From contig CAKSWA010000009.1 in the NCBI GenBank assembly GCA_934511165.1, positions 1 through 52,882 of the forward strand: a DNA stretch of 52,882 bases, read 5' to 3'. The stretch comes from an uncultured Oscillospiraceae bacterium (GTDB lineage: Bacteria > Bacillota > Clostridia > Oscillospirales > Oscillospiraceae). The position numbers and the translations under genes were made by a program. Of this stretch, positions 29,916-38,613 are shown in pieces. Position 1 is the stretch's first letter. Each line of letters starts with the position of its first letter. Under the pieces are notes generated by a model. The model saw only the letters and a list, made by a program, of their open reading frames with translations, made no database searches and had not been told where the DNA came from.

Positions 29916-31877
29916 TCACCCCTGCATGGTAAAAATGTATACCGGGTTCTGCCCGGTCATCAGATGGTACGCGCCCGCCCTGCGGCTGCGCGCGGCGGTG
30001 ATGGACACCGCCTCCGTTTCACGAAATGGAAACGCCTTCACGCACTCGGTGAGCTCCGCAACGGATTCGAGCGTCACCGCCGTTGCGACGATGCGCACGT
30101 GCGGATTCTTTTCCCGCAGCAGCGCGATGATCTCCTTCATATGGCCGCTCGTCCCGCCGAGGAAGGCGTGCGTCGGCACGGGGAGGTCTGCACATGCCTC
30201 CGGTGCAGTGCCGGGCACGAGCTCCACATTGTCGGTATGGAACCGGCGGAGGTTTTCGCGCAGGATATCGCAGGCGGCATCCTTCTGTTCCACGGCGTAT
30301 ACGCGCCCCCGCCGGGCGGCGAGCGCCGCCTCGATCGTGACGCTGCCCGTGCCCGCGCCAACATCCCAGACGACGGAGTCTTCGCGCAGCGCGAGCTTCG
30401 AGAGGCACACGGCGCGAATTTCGCTCTTCGTCATCGGCACGGTCTCGGCGCGCAAAAACGCCTCGTCCGGCAGTCCCGCCGTTACGGGGAGCGCTTCGCC
30501 GGAATATTCGATGAGCGCCACGGCGAGGCTTGCAAAATGCTTTTCCGAAAGCTCCGCCGCCGTGCCGGTGGTAATGGCCTCGTCCGGGTAGCTCAATCGC
30601 TCGCCAACCGAAACGCGCGCCGCACCCATGCCGTTTTCCGTGAGCGTGCGGCAGAGCTTTCCCATGCCGTTTTCCCCGCCGACGAGTACAAAGCAGCGCC
30701 GCCCCTGCGCGAGCGGGAGCAGAATCGGCTCGCTCCGGCCATGGAGCGTGACGGGGAGCACATCCTCGTAGGATGTGCCGAGCTTCGCGCAGAGGTAGGA
30801 GAGCGAACTCAGCCCCGGCAGCACCGCAACGCGGCAGCCGGTGAGCAGCGGCAAAAGCTTCTTCGTACCGCTGAAAAACCCGGTATCACCGGACATTACG
30901 ACCGCGAACGAGCCATATTCCGGGTGCGCGAGGATATAATCGCGGATATCCTCCGGCGCAATGGCGGCGTGCGTCGCCTGGCCGGGCGCCGCCGCAGCCT
31001 CAATCATCCGCGCCGCGCCGATGAGGCACCCGGCGCGGGAGATCGCCTCGCGCGCCTCGCCGGTGAGCGCGGCGCGGCTGCCGGGGCCAAGCCCCACAAC
31101 GGCGACGGTTGGCCGCGCATGAAAACCGAACCGGCGGCAGAGCAGCGCGATCGTCTCCGCCGTATCGAGTCCTTCGCGCTGTGCCGGGCGGCCAAGGATG
31201 ACCGGCACCGCGCCGGTCTCCGCGGCAGCGGCGAGCTTTTCTTCGAATCCTCCGGCGCTGCCGGAGGCCTTTGTTACCATGTACGCCGCGCCCATGCTCC
31301 GGAGCATGGCGGCGTTGAGCTCTTTCGAGAAGGGGCCCTGCATCGCCAGGATGTGCGACGGCTGCACCCCCGCCTCGCGGCAGAGCCGGAGGGAATCCTC
31401 CATCGGCAGCACGCGGGCATAGACGCGCTCGGAAAAATCATGCATCGCGGCAAAGGCGCGCAGCTCCCGGCTGCCGGTCGTGAGCAGGATGTTCCCGTCC
31501 ACGCGGTCAAGATACTCCGCCGCCGCGGCGGCATCCTCGACGAAAACGGCGTTTTCCGGCAGTGCCGTATCGGGCCGCAGGAGCCGGAGATATTCCGTAT
31601 CCGTGGCAGCGCAATTCTCCGCAACGCTCTCGGTGATGCGTTTGGCATAAGGATGCGTCGCGTCGATGACAAGATCGTAGCTTTCGCGCCGGAAAAGCTC
31701 TTTCATCTCCTCCCGCGGCAGAGGCCGCGCGGAGATGTGCAGATTTTCGCCCTGCGGCAGGAGCGTTTCGCCGTACTCCGTGGCCACGCATACGGTCACA
31801 TCCGCGTCCTGCGCGGCGAGAAATTCGGCGATCTCGCGTCCCTCGGTCGTCCCGGCAAATACACAGAGCTTAGGCAT
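29916..31877 (-). CDS. cbiJET: CbiJ-CbiE-CbiT triple fusion (precorrin-6A reductase / C5,15-methyltransferase / decarboxylase)
   Basis: A 653-residue fusion. Residues about 1-250 are CbiJ/CobK (MPKLCVFAGTTEGREIAEFL, VIDATHPYAKRITESV, THILAMQGPFS-like segment, VTKASGSAGGFEEKL), the reductase of the corrin macrocycle. Residues about 256-455 are CbiE (VAVVGLGPGSRAALTGEA, VVMSGDTGFFSGTKKLL, LPGLSSLSYLCAKLG), a C5 methyltransferase. Residues about 480-653 are CbiT (MTKSEIRAVCLSKLAL, VVWDVGAGTGSVTIEAAL, FLGGTSGHMKEII), which methylates C15 and decarboxylates C12. CbiE-CbiT fusions (CobL) are common; adding CbiJ is less so. The start overlaps the cbiH stop by eight bases. Confidence 0.92.
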   Translation of the reverse strand: MPKLCVFAGTTEGREIAEFLAAQDADVTVCVATEYGETLLPQGENLHISARPLPREEMKELFRRESYDLVIDATHPYAKRITESVAENCAATDTEYLRLLRPDTALPENAVFVEDAAAAAEYLDRVDGNILLTTGSRELRAFAAMHDFSERVYARVLPMEDSLRLCREAGVQPSHILAMQGPFSKELNAAMLRSMGAAYMVTKASGSAGGFEEKLAAAAETGAVPVILGRPAQREGLDTAETIALLCRRFGFHARPTVAVVGLGPGSRAALTGEAREAISRAGCLIGAARMIEAAAAPGQATHAAIAPEDIRDYILAHPEYGSFAVVMSGDTGFFSGTKKLLPLLTGCRVAVLPGLSSLSYLCAKLGTSYEDVLPVTLHGRSEPILLPLAQGRRCFVLVGGENGMGKLCRTLTENGMGAARVSVGERLSYPDEAITTGTAAELSEKHFASLAVALIEYSGEALPVTAGLPDEAFLRAETVPMTKSEIRAVCLSKLALREDSVVWDVGAGTGSVTIEAALAARRGRVYAVEQKDAACDILRENLRRFHTDNVELVPGTAPEACADLPVPTHAFLGGTSGHMKEIIALLREKNPHVRIVATAVTLESVAELTECVKAFPFRETEAVSITAARSRRAGAYHLMTGQNPVYIFTMQG

Positions 31878-32616
31878 CCGGCGCCCCCCTGCGGCGGTAG
31901 CCGCGCGGCGTTACCATCGCGCCGCCGATCCTTTTCGTCATGGCGTTGCCGATGAATACGGTGCTGAACATATCGATATCGGCGTCTCGCAGCTCGGCGA
32001 GCGTCATATACTCGCCCGCCTCGCCCTCGCGCCCGATGGAGTGCGCCACGCCGCAGAGGCGGCTCTCCGGGAGATAGCGCAGCAAAATATCGCACGCCAT
32101 GCGGAGATTGTCCGGGCGGCCCTTGCTGCGGGGGTTATAAAGAACGATGCTGAGATCGGCCTCGGCCGCGCACGCCAGGCGCTTTTCGATCTTCTCCCAC
32201 GGCGTCAGCCGGTCGCTCAGGCTGATGACGGCAAAATCGTGCGTGAGCGGCGCGCCGAGCAGCGCACCGCCGCTGCACGCGGCGGTGAGGCCGGGGATGA
32301 CCTCGATCTCGGGCTCAGCCTCCTCGCCGCGCAGCTCATAGAGCAGCGCCGCCATGCCGTAAATGCCGCTGTCGCCGGAGCAGATCATCGCAACGCTCTT
32401 CCCGCCGCGTGCCGTTTCGAGCGCCATTTCGCAGCGCTCCACCTCGCGCAGCATCGGCGTGGTGAGAAATTCCTTGTCCGCGTAGCGCTCCTTTACGAGA
32501 TCGACATACACGGTATAGCCTACGATCACATCGCACTCGCGCAGCGCGCGGTCAGCGCGGATCGTCATATTTTCATAGTTTCCGGGGCCGATGCCCACAA
32601 CCGCCAGCTTACTCAA
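31870..32616 (-). CDS. cbiH: Cobalt-factor III / precorrin-3B C17-methyltransferase
   Basis: A SAM methyltransferase (248 residues) that methylates C17 with ring contraction. It has LAVVGIGPGNYENMTIRADRAL at the N-terminus, VAMICSGDSGIYGMAALLYEL near residue 90, EVIPGLTAACSGGALLGAPLTHDF and LYNPRSKGRPDNL. The start is a TTG at 32616, six bases after GGGAGG, matching the family N-terminus; the only in-frame ATG is further upstream, inside cbiG. It overlaps cbiG by eight bases. Confidence 0.92.
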   Translation of the reverse strand: MSKLAVVGIGPGNYENMTIRADRALRECDVIVGYTVYVDLVKERYADKEFLTTPMLREVERCEMALETARGGKSVAMICSGDSGIYGMAALLYELRGEEAEPEIEVIPGLTAACSGGALLGAPLTHDFAVISLSDRLTPWEKIEKRLACAAEADLSIVLYNPRSKGRPDNLRMACDILLRYLPESRLCGVAHSIGREGEAGEYMTLAELRDADIDMFSTVFIGNAMTKRIGGAMVTPRGYRRRGAPDA

Positions 32617-33628
32617 AGCAAACCTCCCAATGTTCTGCCGCCGCCGCAACGGTCACGCCGTTGCACGCGGTCTTTTTTATCAGCAGCGTTTCGGCGTTTC
32701 GGAGCGCGGCTCTCTCACACACGTTATCCACGCCGGTGACGCTTTTCACAAATTCCGAGGGCGTAAACTCGCCGCGCACCGCACGCAGCTCCTCCGCCGT
32801 ATAAAACTCTATGGGCCATTCCTCCGCCCGGCAACAGGCGAGAAGCCCCGCTTCCTGCGCTTTGAGATCGATGGACGCGGCGCACTTCACGGCGCGGCGG
32901 TCGATGCCATTTTCCGCGAGCGCTGCGTTCACTGCCGCGCGGATCGCTTCCTCGCTCGTCCCCTTCCGGCAGCCGATGCCGAGACGCACAACGCGCGGGA
33001 CAAGCCGCAGCGTCTTTGCAAAGGGGCTCTTTTCATAAACGCCGATGTACACGCCGAGCGCGCCGGTATCGCCGGGAGCGATCCCCCGCGGCAGAGCCGT
33101 CACGATCGGAAAATCGCACGCGAGCGGCACGTCGCCTTCGAGCACCGCGGCGGACACCGCTTTCGCGATCGGCAGACTTGCAATGGCGCAGCCATTTTTC
33201 GCCGCCCAGGCGTCCACGGAGAAGCGGCCGTTGATGTCGGTCGCCGTCGTGATAATGGCCTGCGCGCCAAGCGAGGCGGCAAGCGTTTTGGCAAGCTCGT
33301 TCGCCCCGCCGATATGGCCCGAGAGCACGGGGATCACGTACTGCCCCAGCTCGTCGAGCACGAGCACCGCGGGGTCGGTCGCCTTGCTTTTGAGATGCGG
33401 CGCGACCTCCCGCACGGCCAGCCCGACGCTCGAAATGAAGATCATGGCCTGTACCTTTGCAAAGATCGGCCCATAAAACTCCTTTGCCGGGCGGCGGAGC
33501 GGCGCAAAACCCGTCTCTTCAAACCGCTCCATCGTATAGGCCTGCACCGTATAGCCATCGAGCGCTTCCATAATGCGTCGCGCCGTGGCGCAGCCGCGGC
33601 GGCTGTAGGCAAAAAGCGCGGCGTTCAT
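32609..33628 (-). CDS. cbiG: Cobalt-precorrin 5A hydrolase
   Basis: CbiG (339 residues) opens the delta-lactone of cobalt-precorrin-5A and expels acetaldehyde, a marker of the oxygen-independent pathway. The N-terminal domain has VQAMIFISSVGLAVREVAPHL and LDELGQYVIPVLSGHIGGANELA; the C-terminal domain has LGIGCRKGTSEEAIRAAV and SIDLKAQEAGLLA, ending SVTGVDNVCERAAL. ATG 33628 overlaps the cbiF stop as ATGA. Confidence 0.93.
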   Translation of the reverse strand: MNAALFAYSRRGCATARRIMEALDGYTVQAYTMERFEETGFAPLRRPAKEFYGPIFAKVQAMIFISSVGLAVREVAPHLKSKATDPAVLVLDELGQYVIPVLSGHIGGANELAKTLAASLGAQAIITTATDINGRFSVDAWAAKNGCAIASLPIAKAVSAAVLEGDVPLACDFPIVTALPRGIAPGDTGALGVYIGVYEKSPFAKTLRLVPRVVRLGIGCRKGTSEEAIRAAVNAALAENGIDRRAVKCAASIDLKAQEAGLLACCRAEEWPIEFYTAEELRAVRGEFTPSEFVKSVTGVDNVCERAALRNAETLLIKKTACNGVTVAAAAEHWEVCFE

Positions 33629-34380
33629 TCCGTGGCCCCCCGGAACTCCGTGGTGAAGCCGGGATGGTAGAGAAGCGAGCGGAGGTATTTGTCCCCCATG
33701 CACTCGCCGACGATGATGAGGCTCGTTTTGGTAAGGCCGTTTTCCGTAACGGTCTTATGGAGCGTGCCGACGGTGCAGCGGAAAATCTTCTCCTCCGGCC
33801 ACGTCGCCTTATATATGACCGCCGCGGGGGTACTCTCCGCATAGCCGCCTGCCAAAAGCTCGCGCTGGAGCTTTTCGGTGAGACTTGTGCTGAGGAAGAG
33901 CACCATGGTGGCCTGATGCGCGGCAAGCGCCGCGATCGACTGCTTTTCGGGCACCGGCGTCCGGCCGGCGGCGCGCGTGATGATGACGGTCTGGCTCACG
34001 TCCGGCAGCGTGTACTCCGTTTTGAGCGAGGCCGCCGCGCCGCAGAAGGCGCTCACGCCGGGGCAGACATCGTAGGCGATGCCGAGCTTGTCGAGCTCGT
34101 CAAACTGCTCACGCACCGCGCCATAAATGCTCGAATCGCCGGTATGGAGGCGGACGGTCGTTTTGCCCTCGGCTTCGGCCTTTCGGATGGCGTCGATCAC
34201 CTGCTCGAGCGTCATTTCGGCGCTGTTATAAATCCGGCAGTCCTTGCGGCAGTAATTCAAAAGCGCGGGATTCACCAGGCTCCCGGCGTAGATCACCACG
34301 TCGCACTCGCCAAGCAGCTTTGCGCCCCGCACCGTGATGAGATCGGCCGCACCGCTTCCGGCTCCGACAAAATGTACCAT
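33625..34380 (-). CDS. cbiF: Cobalt-precorrin-4 C11-methyltransferase
   Basis: A 251-residue SAM methyltransferase acting at C11. MVHFVGAGSGAADLITVRGAKLL, VVIYAGSLVNPALLNYC, RLHTGDSSIYGAVREQFDEL and VCPGVSAFCGAAASLKTEYTLP are the standard CbiF blocks. It follows cbiD by four bases and overlaps cbiG by ATGA. Confidence 0.95.
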   Translation of the reverse strand: MVHFVGAGSGAADLITVRGAKLLGECDVVIYAGSLVNPALLNYCRKDCRIYNSAEMTLEQVIDAIRKAEAEGKTTVRLHTGDSSIYGAVREQFDELDKLGIAYDVCPGVSAFCGAAASLKTEYTLPDVSQTVIITRAAGRTPVPEKQSIAALAAHQATMVLFLSTSLTEKLQRELLAGGYAESTPAAVIYKATWPEEKIFRCTVGTLHKTVTENGLTKTSLIIVGECMGDKYLRSLLYHPGFTTEFRGATE

Positions 34381-34384
34381 TCGT

Positions 34385-35512
34385 TCATTCCTCCATGATC
34401 TTTTTCAAAAGCTCCGGGGCGTTTTCGCTCTGCCCCAGAATGCCGTATTCCTTGGAAAACATCAAAACGCCCGCTTCCATTCCGTCCGCGCGGTGCGCGA
34501 GATGGAAGAGCACCCGATCCGTAACGCGCGCAAGCGTCTCTTCCGCAAAGCCGCCCTCGCGGAGAATGCGCACGGCGTCGTCGCAGGCGGCGCAGTCCAG
34601 CATCTCGCGGATGCGCGCCGCGTCCGCGCCGGCCGCGCCTGCGTGCGCAGCAAGGATCTCCATGCGGCAGTCGCCGTATTTGGAGTGCGTGTTCATCATG
34701 CCGCCCGCAACCTTTACGAGCTTTCCGATGTGCCCGACGAGCAGCGCGCCGCGAAAGCCGAGATCGCGGCAGATATCGAGCGCGTCGCCGAGGAAGTTTG
34801 AAACCTGCACGGCAGTGTTGAGATCGACATCGAGATTCTGCCGGATGAAGTCCGAGCCGTAATTGCCCGGCGTGAGCAGCGCATAGTCCCGCCCGAGCGC
34901 ACGGCGCTGCCGCAGCTCCACGCGGATCGTCTCCACGAGCGCCGCTTCGCTCATCGGCTCCACGATGCCGGTCGTGCCGAGGATGGATATCCCGCCGACG
35001 ATGCCGAGACGGGGATTGAACGTCTTTTTCGCGATCGCCTCGCCCCCCGGCGCGGAGATCACGATGTCCACTCCGCCGGAATAATCCGCGAGCGCCATGA
35101 CCTCTTCCACATTCTCGCGGATCATCTGCCGCGGCACGGAGTTGATGGCGGCGTTTCCAACGCTCTGATCCAGTCCGCGCTTCGTCACGCGGCCAATGCC
35201 CTCGCCGCCGTCGATGTGTACGCCCGGCTCGTCCGTCCGGCGGACGGAGGCAAAGATGAGCATGCCTTTGGTAACGTCCGGGTCGTCGCCGCTGTCCTTT
35301 TCGATGGCGCAGGAGACGGCGTTCTCCCTCATGGTGATCTCCCGCACGGGGAGCTCAAGGCGAATGCCCTTCGGCGTATCGAGCGTGATGGTCTCTTTCC
35401 GCTTCCGGGTGAGCAGCATCCAGGCCGCAGCCTTGGCCGCCGCCGCGGCGCACGAGCCGGTCGTATACCCGAGCCGGAGCCGCTTCCCGTCCTTTTCGAT
35501 GTACTGTTCCAT
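34385..35512 (-). CDS. cbiD: Cobalt-precorrin-5B C1-methyltransferase
   Basis: CbiD (375 residues) methylates C1 in the anaerobic route. LGYTTGSCAAAAAKAAAWML, GIGRVTKRGLDQSVGNAAINSVPR, NPRLGIVGGISILGTTGIVEPMSE and VGHIGKLVKVAGGMMNTHS are diagnostic. It lies one base from cbiC. The CbiD/CbiG pair shows the oxygen-independent branch is used. Confidence 0.95.
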   Translation of the reverse strand: MEQYIEKDGKRLRLGYTTGSCAAAAAKAAAWMLLTRKRKETITLDTPKGIRLELPVREITMRENAVSCAIEKDSGDDPDVTKGMLIFASVRRTDEPGVHIDGGEGIGRVTKRGLDQSVGNAAINSVPRQMIRENVEEVMALADYSGGVDIVISAPGGEAIAKKTFNPRLGIVGGISILGTTGIVEPMSEAALVETIRVELRQRRALGRDYALLTPGNYGSDFIRQNLDVDLNTAVQVSNFLGDALDICRDLGFRGALLVGHIGKLVKVAGGMMNTHSKYGDCRMEILAAHAGAAGADAARIREMLDCAACDDAVRILREGGFAEETLARVTDRVLFHLAHRADGMEAGVLMFSKEYGILGQSENAPELLKKIMEE

Positions 35513-35513
35513 A

Positions 35514-36137
35514 TTACCGCAGGATCTGATAGAGCAGCGCGTTGCAGATGGCCGCAGCCACGTTGCTGCCGCCCTTCCGGCCGCGGGCGATGATGTGCGG
35601 CACCGGGGAGTCGAGGAAAAGTTCCTTGCTCTCCACCACGTTCACGAACCCCACCGGCACGCCGATGATGAGCGCGGGGTCAAGCTTTCCCGCCTCGATC
35701 AGCTCGTGCAGCGAGATGAGCGCCGTGGGCGCGTTGCCGATGGCGAATATGCACTGTCCCGGCAGCTGCGCCGCCTTCTCCATGGAGACGATCGCGCGGG
35801 TGACGCCGCGCTCCTTTGCCTCGGCGGCAACGTCGGGATCGGACATGAAGCAGTGCACCTCGCCGCCGAGACGGCCGAGAATCGTTTTGTTGATGCCCGC
35901 CTTCGCCATCTGCGTGTCCGTAACGATATGGCACCCCGCACGCAGAGCGTCCAGCCCCTTCGTCACAGCGTGTGGGGAGAAGACGAGATTTTGCACATAG
36001 TCAAAATCGGCGGTCGTGTGGATGACTCGTTTGATGACGAGCTCGTTTTCGGCATCGAGCTTCGTATCGCCGAGCAGCTCTGTGATGATGGCAAAGCTGC
36101 GCTTTTCAATGTCCATGGGTTTCAGATTTTCAATCAT
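35514..36137 (-). CDS. cbiC: Cobalt-precorrin-8 methylmutase
   Basis: CbiC (207 residues) moves a methyl group from C11 to C12 to give cobyrinate. Visible are RVIHTTADFDYVQNLVFS, GCHIVTDTQMAKAGINKTIL (with the catalytic-region His) and FAIGNAPTALISLHEL, then IIGVPVGFVNVVESKELF. The start overlaps the cbiA stop by eight bases. Confidence 0.95.
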   Translation of the reverse strand: MIENLKPMDIEKRSFAIITELLGDTKLDAENELVIKRVIHTTADFDYVQNLVFSPHAVTKGLDALRAGCHIVTDTQMAKAGINKTILGRLGGEVHCFMSDPDVAAEAKERGVTRAIVSMEKAAQLPGQCIFAIGNAPTALISLHELIEAGKLDPALIIGVPVGFVNVVESKELFLDSPVPHIIARGRKGGSNVAAAICNALLYQILR

Positions 36138-37470
36138 GGCGGTGCTTCTCCTTCAGGCAGGCGTCGTAAAAGCTGTAAAGAAAATCGGGATTCGAATAAA
36201 AATGAAAATGCGGATATCCGGCGTACAGCGTGCCGGAGCTGATGGCGCACTCCCAGCGCCGTCCTGTGGGCTTTTCGGCAGTGAAGGCGTCGCCCGGGCA
36301 GGTGCAGTCCCAATGATGAAACTCGTGCGCGGCAATCCCGCCCCCGGCGCGGCAGAGGAGATTATCGCTCTTCGCGCGGAGCGTCACATACCCGAAGCGG
36401 GTGAGCTTCCCGGTATCAAAGCATGTGCCGGGAAGAGCGCCCACCATCGGCGTATCGCCGATGGCTTCGGTGAGATACATAAACCCGCCGCACTCGGCGA
36501 TGCACGGGACCCCCTTCTCTATCGCAGCGCGCACGGACGCGCGCATGGAAGCATTTTCGCTGAGCTCCTTCGCGTACAGCTCCGGGTACCCGCCGCCGAG
36601 ATAGAGCCCGTCGATGTTCTCCGGCAGCGCGTTCCCGGCGAGCGGGCTGAACGGCACAATCTCGCCGCCCATCTCCCGCACGGCATCGAGGCTGTCCTCG
36701 TAATAAAAGCAGAACGCCTTGTCCCGCGCAACGGCGAGCCGGATTTTTTCCTTTCGCGGCAAGACTATGGGCGCATAGCGCAGCGGCGGCGCTTCGCGGC
36801 CAAGCGCGAGAAGCGCATCGATATCGAGCGTCTTTTCCGCCTGCGAGGCAAGCGTCTGCATCTTTTCGCGCAGCCCCTCGATCTCCGCCGCCGTCACAAG
36901 TCCCAGATGGCGGCTTTCGATGGCGCACTCGTCCAGCTTCGGCAAAAAGCCATAGCAGCGGATGCCGAAGCGCTCCTCTATCGCGGCGGAGAGAGAAGCA
37001 TACGTCATGGCAGTGCACTGGTTGAGAATAACGCCGCGGATGCCGCTCTCCGGCTGGAAGCGCAGAAATCCTTCGATGACCGCGAGCACCGAGAGCGCCG
37101 CGCCGCGCGCGTTCACCACGAGCACAACCGGCGTTTCCGTAAGGCGCGCGATCTCATAGGCGCTCGTTTTCCACGAGGTGAGCCCCGCGCCGTCATAATA
37201 CCCCATTGCGCCCTCGATGACGCTCACATCGCACCCTTCGCCGTTTTTCGCAAGCAGATACCGGAGCGTATTTTCCGAAAAGAAATGCAGGTCAAGATTG
37301 GCGCTCTTCGCGCCGATGATGCGGCTGTGGAACATGGGGTCAATATAATCCGGCCCGCACTTGAAGGCGCCGGTTTTCATACCGCGGTTCACCAGCGATT
37401 GCAAAACGGCGCACACAACCGTGGTCTTGCCGCAGCCGCTGCTCACGCCGGAGATCATGATCCGATCCAT
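36130..37470 (-). CDS. cbiA: Cobyrinate a,c-diamide synthase
   Basis: CbiA (446 residues) amidates the a and c side chains using glutamine and ATP. The N-terminal P-loop MISGVSSGCGKTTVVCAVLQ and the segment VIEGAMGYYDG are followed by the C-terminal class I amidotransferase with GLYLGGGYPELYAKELSEN and the nucleophile in VPCIAECGGFMYL near residue 325. ATG 37470 has GGAGG five bases upstream. It is the first corrin gene, 19 bases behind the TrmH-type methyltransferase, with no promoter or riboswitch of its own visible in the gap. Confidence 0.94.
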   Translation of the reverse strand: MDRIMISGVSSGCGKTTVVCAVLQSLVNRGMKTGAFKCGPDYIDPMFHSRIIGAKSANLDLHFFSENTLRYLLAKNGEGCDVSVIEGAMGYYDGAGLTSWKTSAYEIARLTETPVVLVVNARGAALSVLAVIEGFLRFQPESGIRGVILNQCTAMTYASLSAAIEERFGIRCYGFLPKLDECAIESRHLGLVTAAEIEGLREKMQTLASQAEKTLDIDALLALGREAPPLRYAPIVLPRKEKIRLAVARDKAFCFYYEDSLDAVREMGGEIVPFSPLAGNALPENIDGLYLGGGYPELYAKELSENASMRASVRAAIEKGVPCIAECGGFMYLTEAIGDTPMVGALPGTCFDTGKLTRFGYVTLRAKSDNLLCRAGGGIAAHEFHHWDCTCPGDAFTAEKPTGRRWECAISSGTLYAGYPHFHFYSNPDFLYSFYDACLKEKHRHD

Positions 37471-37489
37471 AAAGTCCTCCAAAAAACGG

Positions 37490-38326
37490 TTAAAGCGAGG
37501 CTGAGCCCCGGCCTAGCGTACCGAGCTGATAAAAGGCAACGGCGCTCGCCGCTGCCACGTTCAGGCTGTCCACACCGTGGGACATCGGGATGCGCACGGT
37601 GTAGTCGCAGCCGGCAATGGTGTCGTCCGCGAGCCCGTCGCCCTCCGTGCCGAGACAAAGCGCAAGCTTTTCGATCTTTGCAAGACGCGGATCGGCGATG
37701 CTGAGGCTGTCGTTTCGCAGCGCGAGCGCGGCGGTCTGAAAGCCGAGAGCGTGCAGCGCATCCTGCCAGCTATCCCCCGCCGGGAGATACGTCCACGGCA
37801 CCTGGAAAACGGTGCCCATACTCACGCGCGCAGCGCGGCGGTACAGCGGGTCGCTCCCCGCCTCGGTGAGCAGCACGGCGTCCATGCCGAGCGCCGCCGC
37901 GCTGCGGAAAATCGCGCCGATGTTCGTCGGGTTCATCACGTTCTCTAAGACCGCCACGCGTGAAGCTCCCCGGCAGAGTGTCTCGACCGGCGGAAGCGCC
38001 CGGCGGCGCATACAGCAAAGCATGCCGCGCGTTAAATGAAACCCCGTGAGATTTACGAGCACGCTGTCAGAGGCGGTAAACACCGGCACATTTTCGCCAA
38101 GGCGCGCTAAAATCTCCGCGCCCACGCCGTTTATGTGCCGCGCCTCCATGAGCACCGACACCGGCTCATACCCGGCATCGAGCGCCCGGCCGATGACGAG
38201 CGGGCTCTCGGCGATGAACATGGCGTTTGCGGGGTCTGCCCGGTTGATGAGCTGGTTTTCCGTCAGCCGGGCGTAAACGTCCAGTGCCGGGGACGAAAAA
38301 TCGGTAATTTCGACAAGATTCGACAT
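37490..38326 (-). CDS. TrmH (SpoU)-family RNA 2'-O-methyltransferase
   Basis: A 278-residue SPOUT methyltransferase. The three SpoU motifs are clear: MNPTNIGAIFRSAAALGMDAVLL, LCLGTEGDGLAD and IPMSHGVDSLNVAAASAVAFY. An N-terminal substrate-binding domain of about 110 residues fits the RlmB/TsnR type. The target (rRNA or tRNA) is not predictable. ATG 38326 is preferred with GGGGA upstream; an earlier in-frame start would overlap the DUF1294 gene. It is co-directional with cbiA and may share a transcript with the corrin operon. Confidence 0.88.
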   Translation of the reverse strand: MSNLVEITDFSSPALDVYARLTENQLINRADPANAMFIAESPLVIGRALDAGYEPVSVLMEARHINGVGAEILARLGENVPVFTASDSVLVNLTGFHLTRGMLCCMRRRALPPVETLCRGASRVAVLENVMNPTNIGAIFRSAAALGMDAVLLTEAGSDPLYRRAARVSMGTVFQVPWTYLPAGDSWQDALHALGFQTAALALRNDSLSIADPRLAKIEKLALCLGTEGDGLADDTIAGCDYTVRIPMSHGVDSLNVAAASAVAFYQLGTLGRGSASL

Positions 38327-38331
38327 ATTTC

Positions 38332-38613
38332 TTATCCCCGGAAGAAGAGCAGCCACACGCCGAGCGCAATGTGGACAAAGAGGAACAGCGGCACAAGGAT
38401 CAGAAACTTTTTATGCTTTGTCTTGTGATGAAGCCCTGCCATGCCGAGCCACTCGCCCAGACTGCCGCCGAGCGCCGCGATCAGAAGAAGCACCGCTTCC
38501 GGAATGCGCCGCGCCTTTCGTATCGCGTTTGTTTTGTCCACCGCCATGAGAATGTACGCCGCCGCGTTCATTCCGAGCAGATACACGAACAGGAGGATGT
38601 TCTTTGTTTCCAC
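38332..38613 (-). CDS. DUF1294 small membrane protein
   Basis: A 93-residue protein with three hydrophobic segments matching DUF1294: LLGMNAAAYILMAVDKTNAI, RRIPEAVLLLIAALGGSLGEWLGM and the H-H-K-T-K-H-K-K-F motif followed by a final helix. The function is unknown. Its first 203 bases overlap, in another frame, the end of the YgiQ reading frame. Confidence 0.85.
   Translation of the reverse strand: METKNILLFVYLLGMNAAAYILMAVDKTNAIRKARRIPEAVLLLIAALGGSLGEWLGMAGLHHKTKHKKFLILVPLFLFVHIALGVWLLFFRG

Noticed and set aside
37471..37489. Possible riboswitch or promoter immediately before cbiA
   Set aside because: The gap to the TrmH-type gene is only 19 bases and holds just the GGAGG ribosome site.
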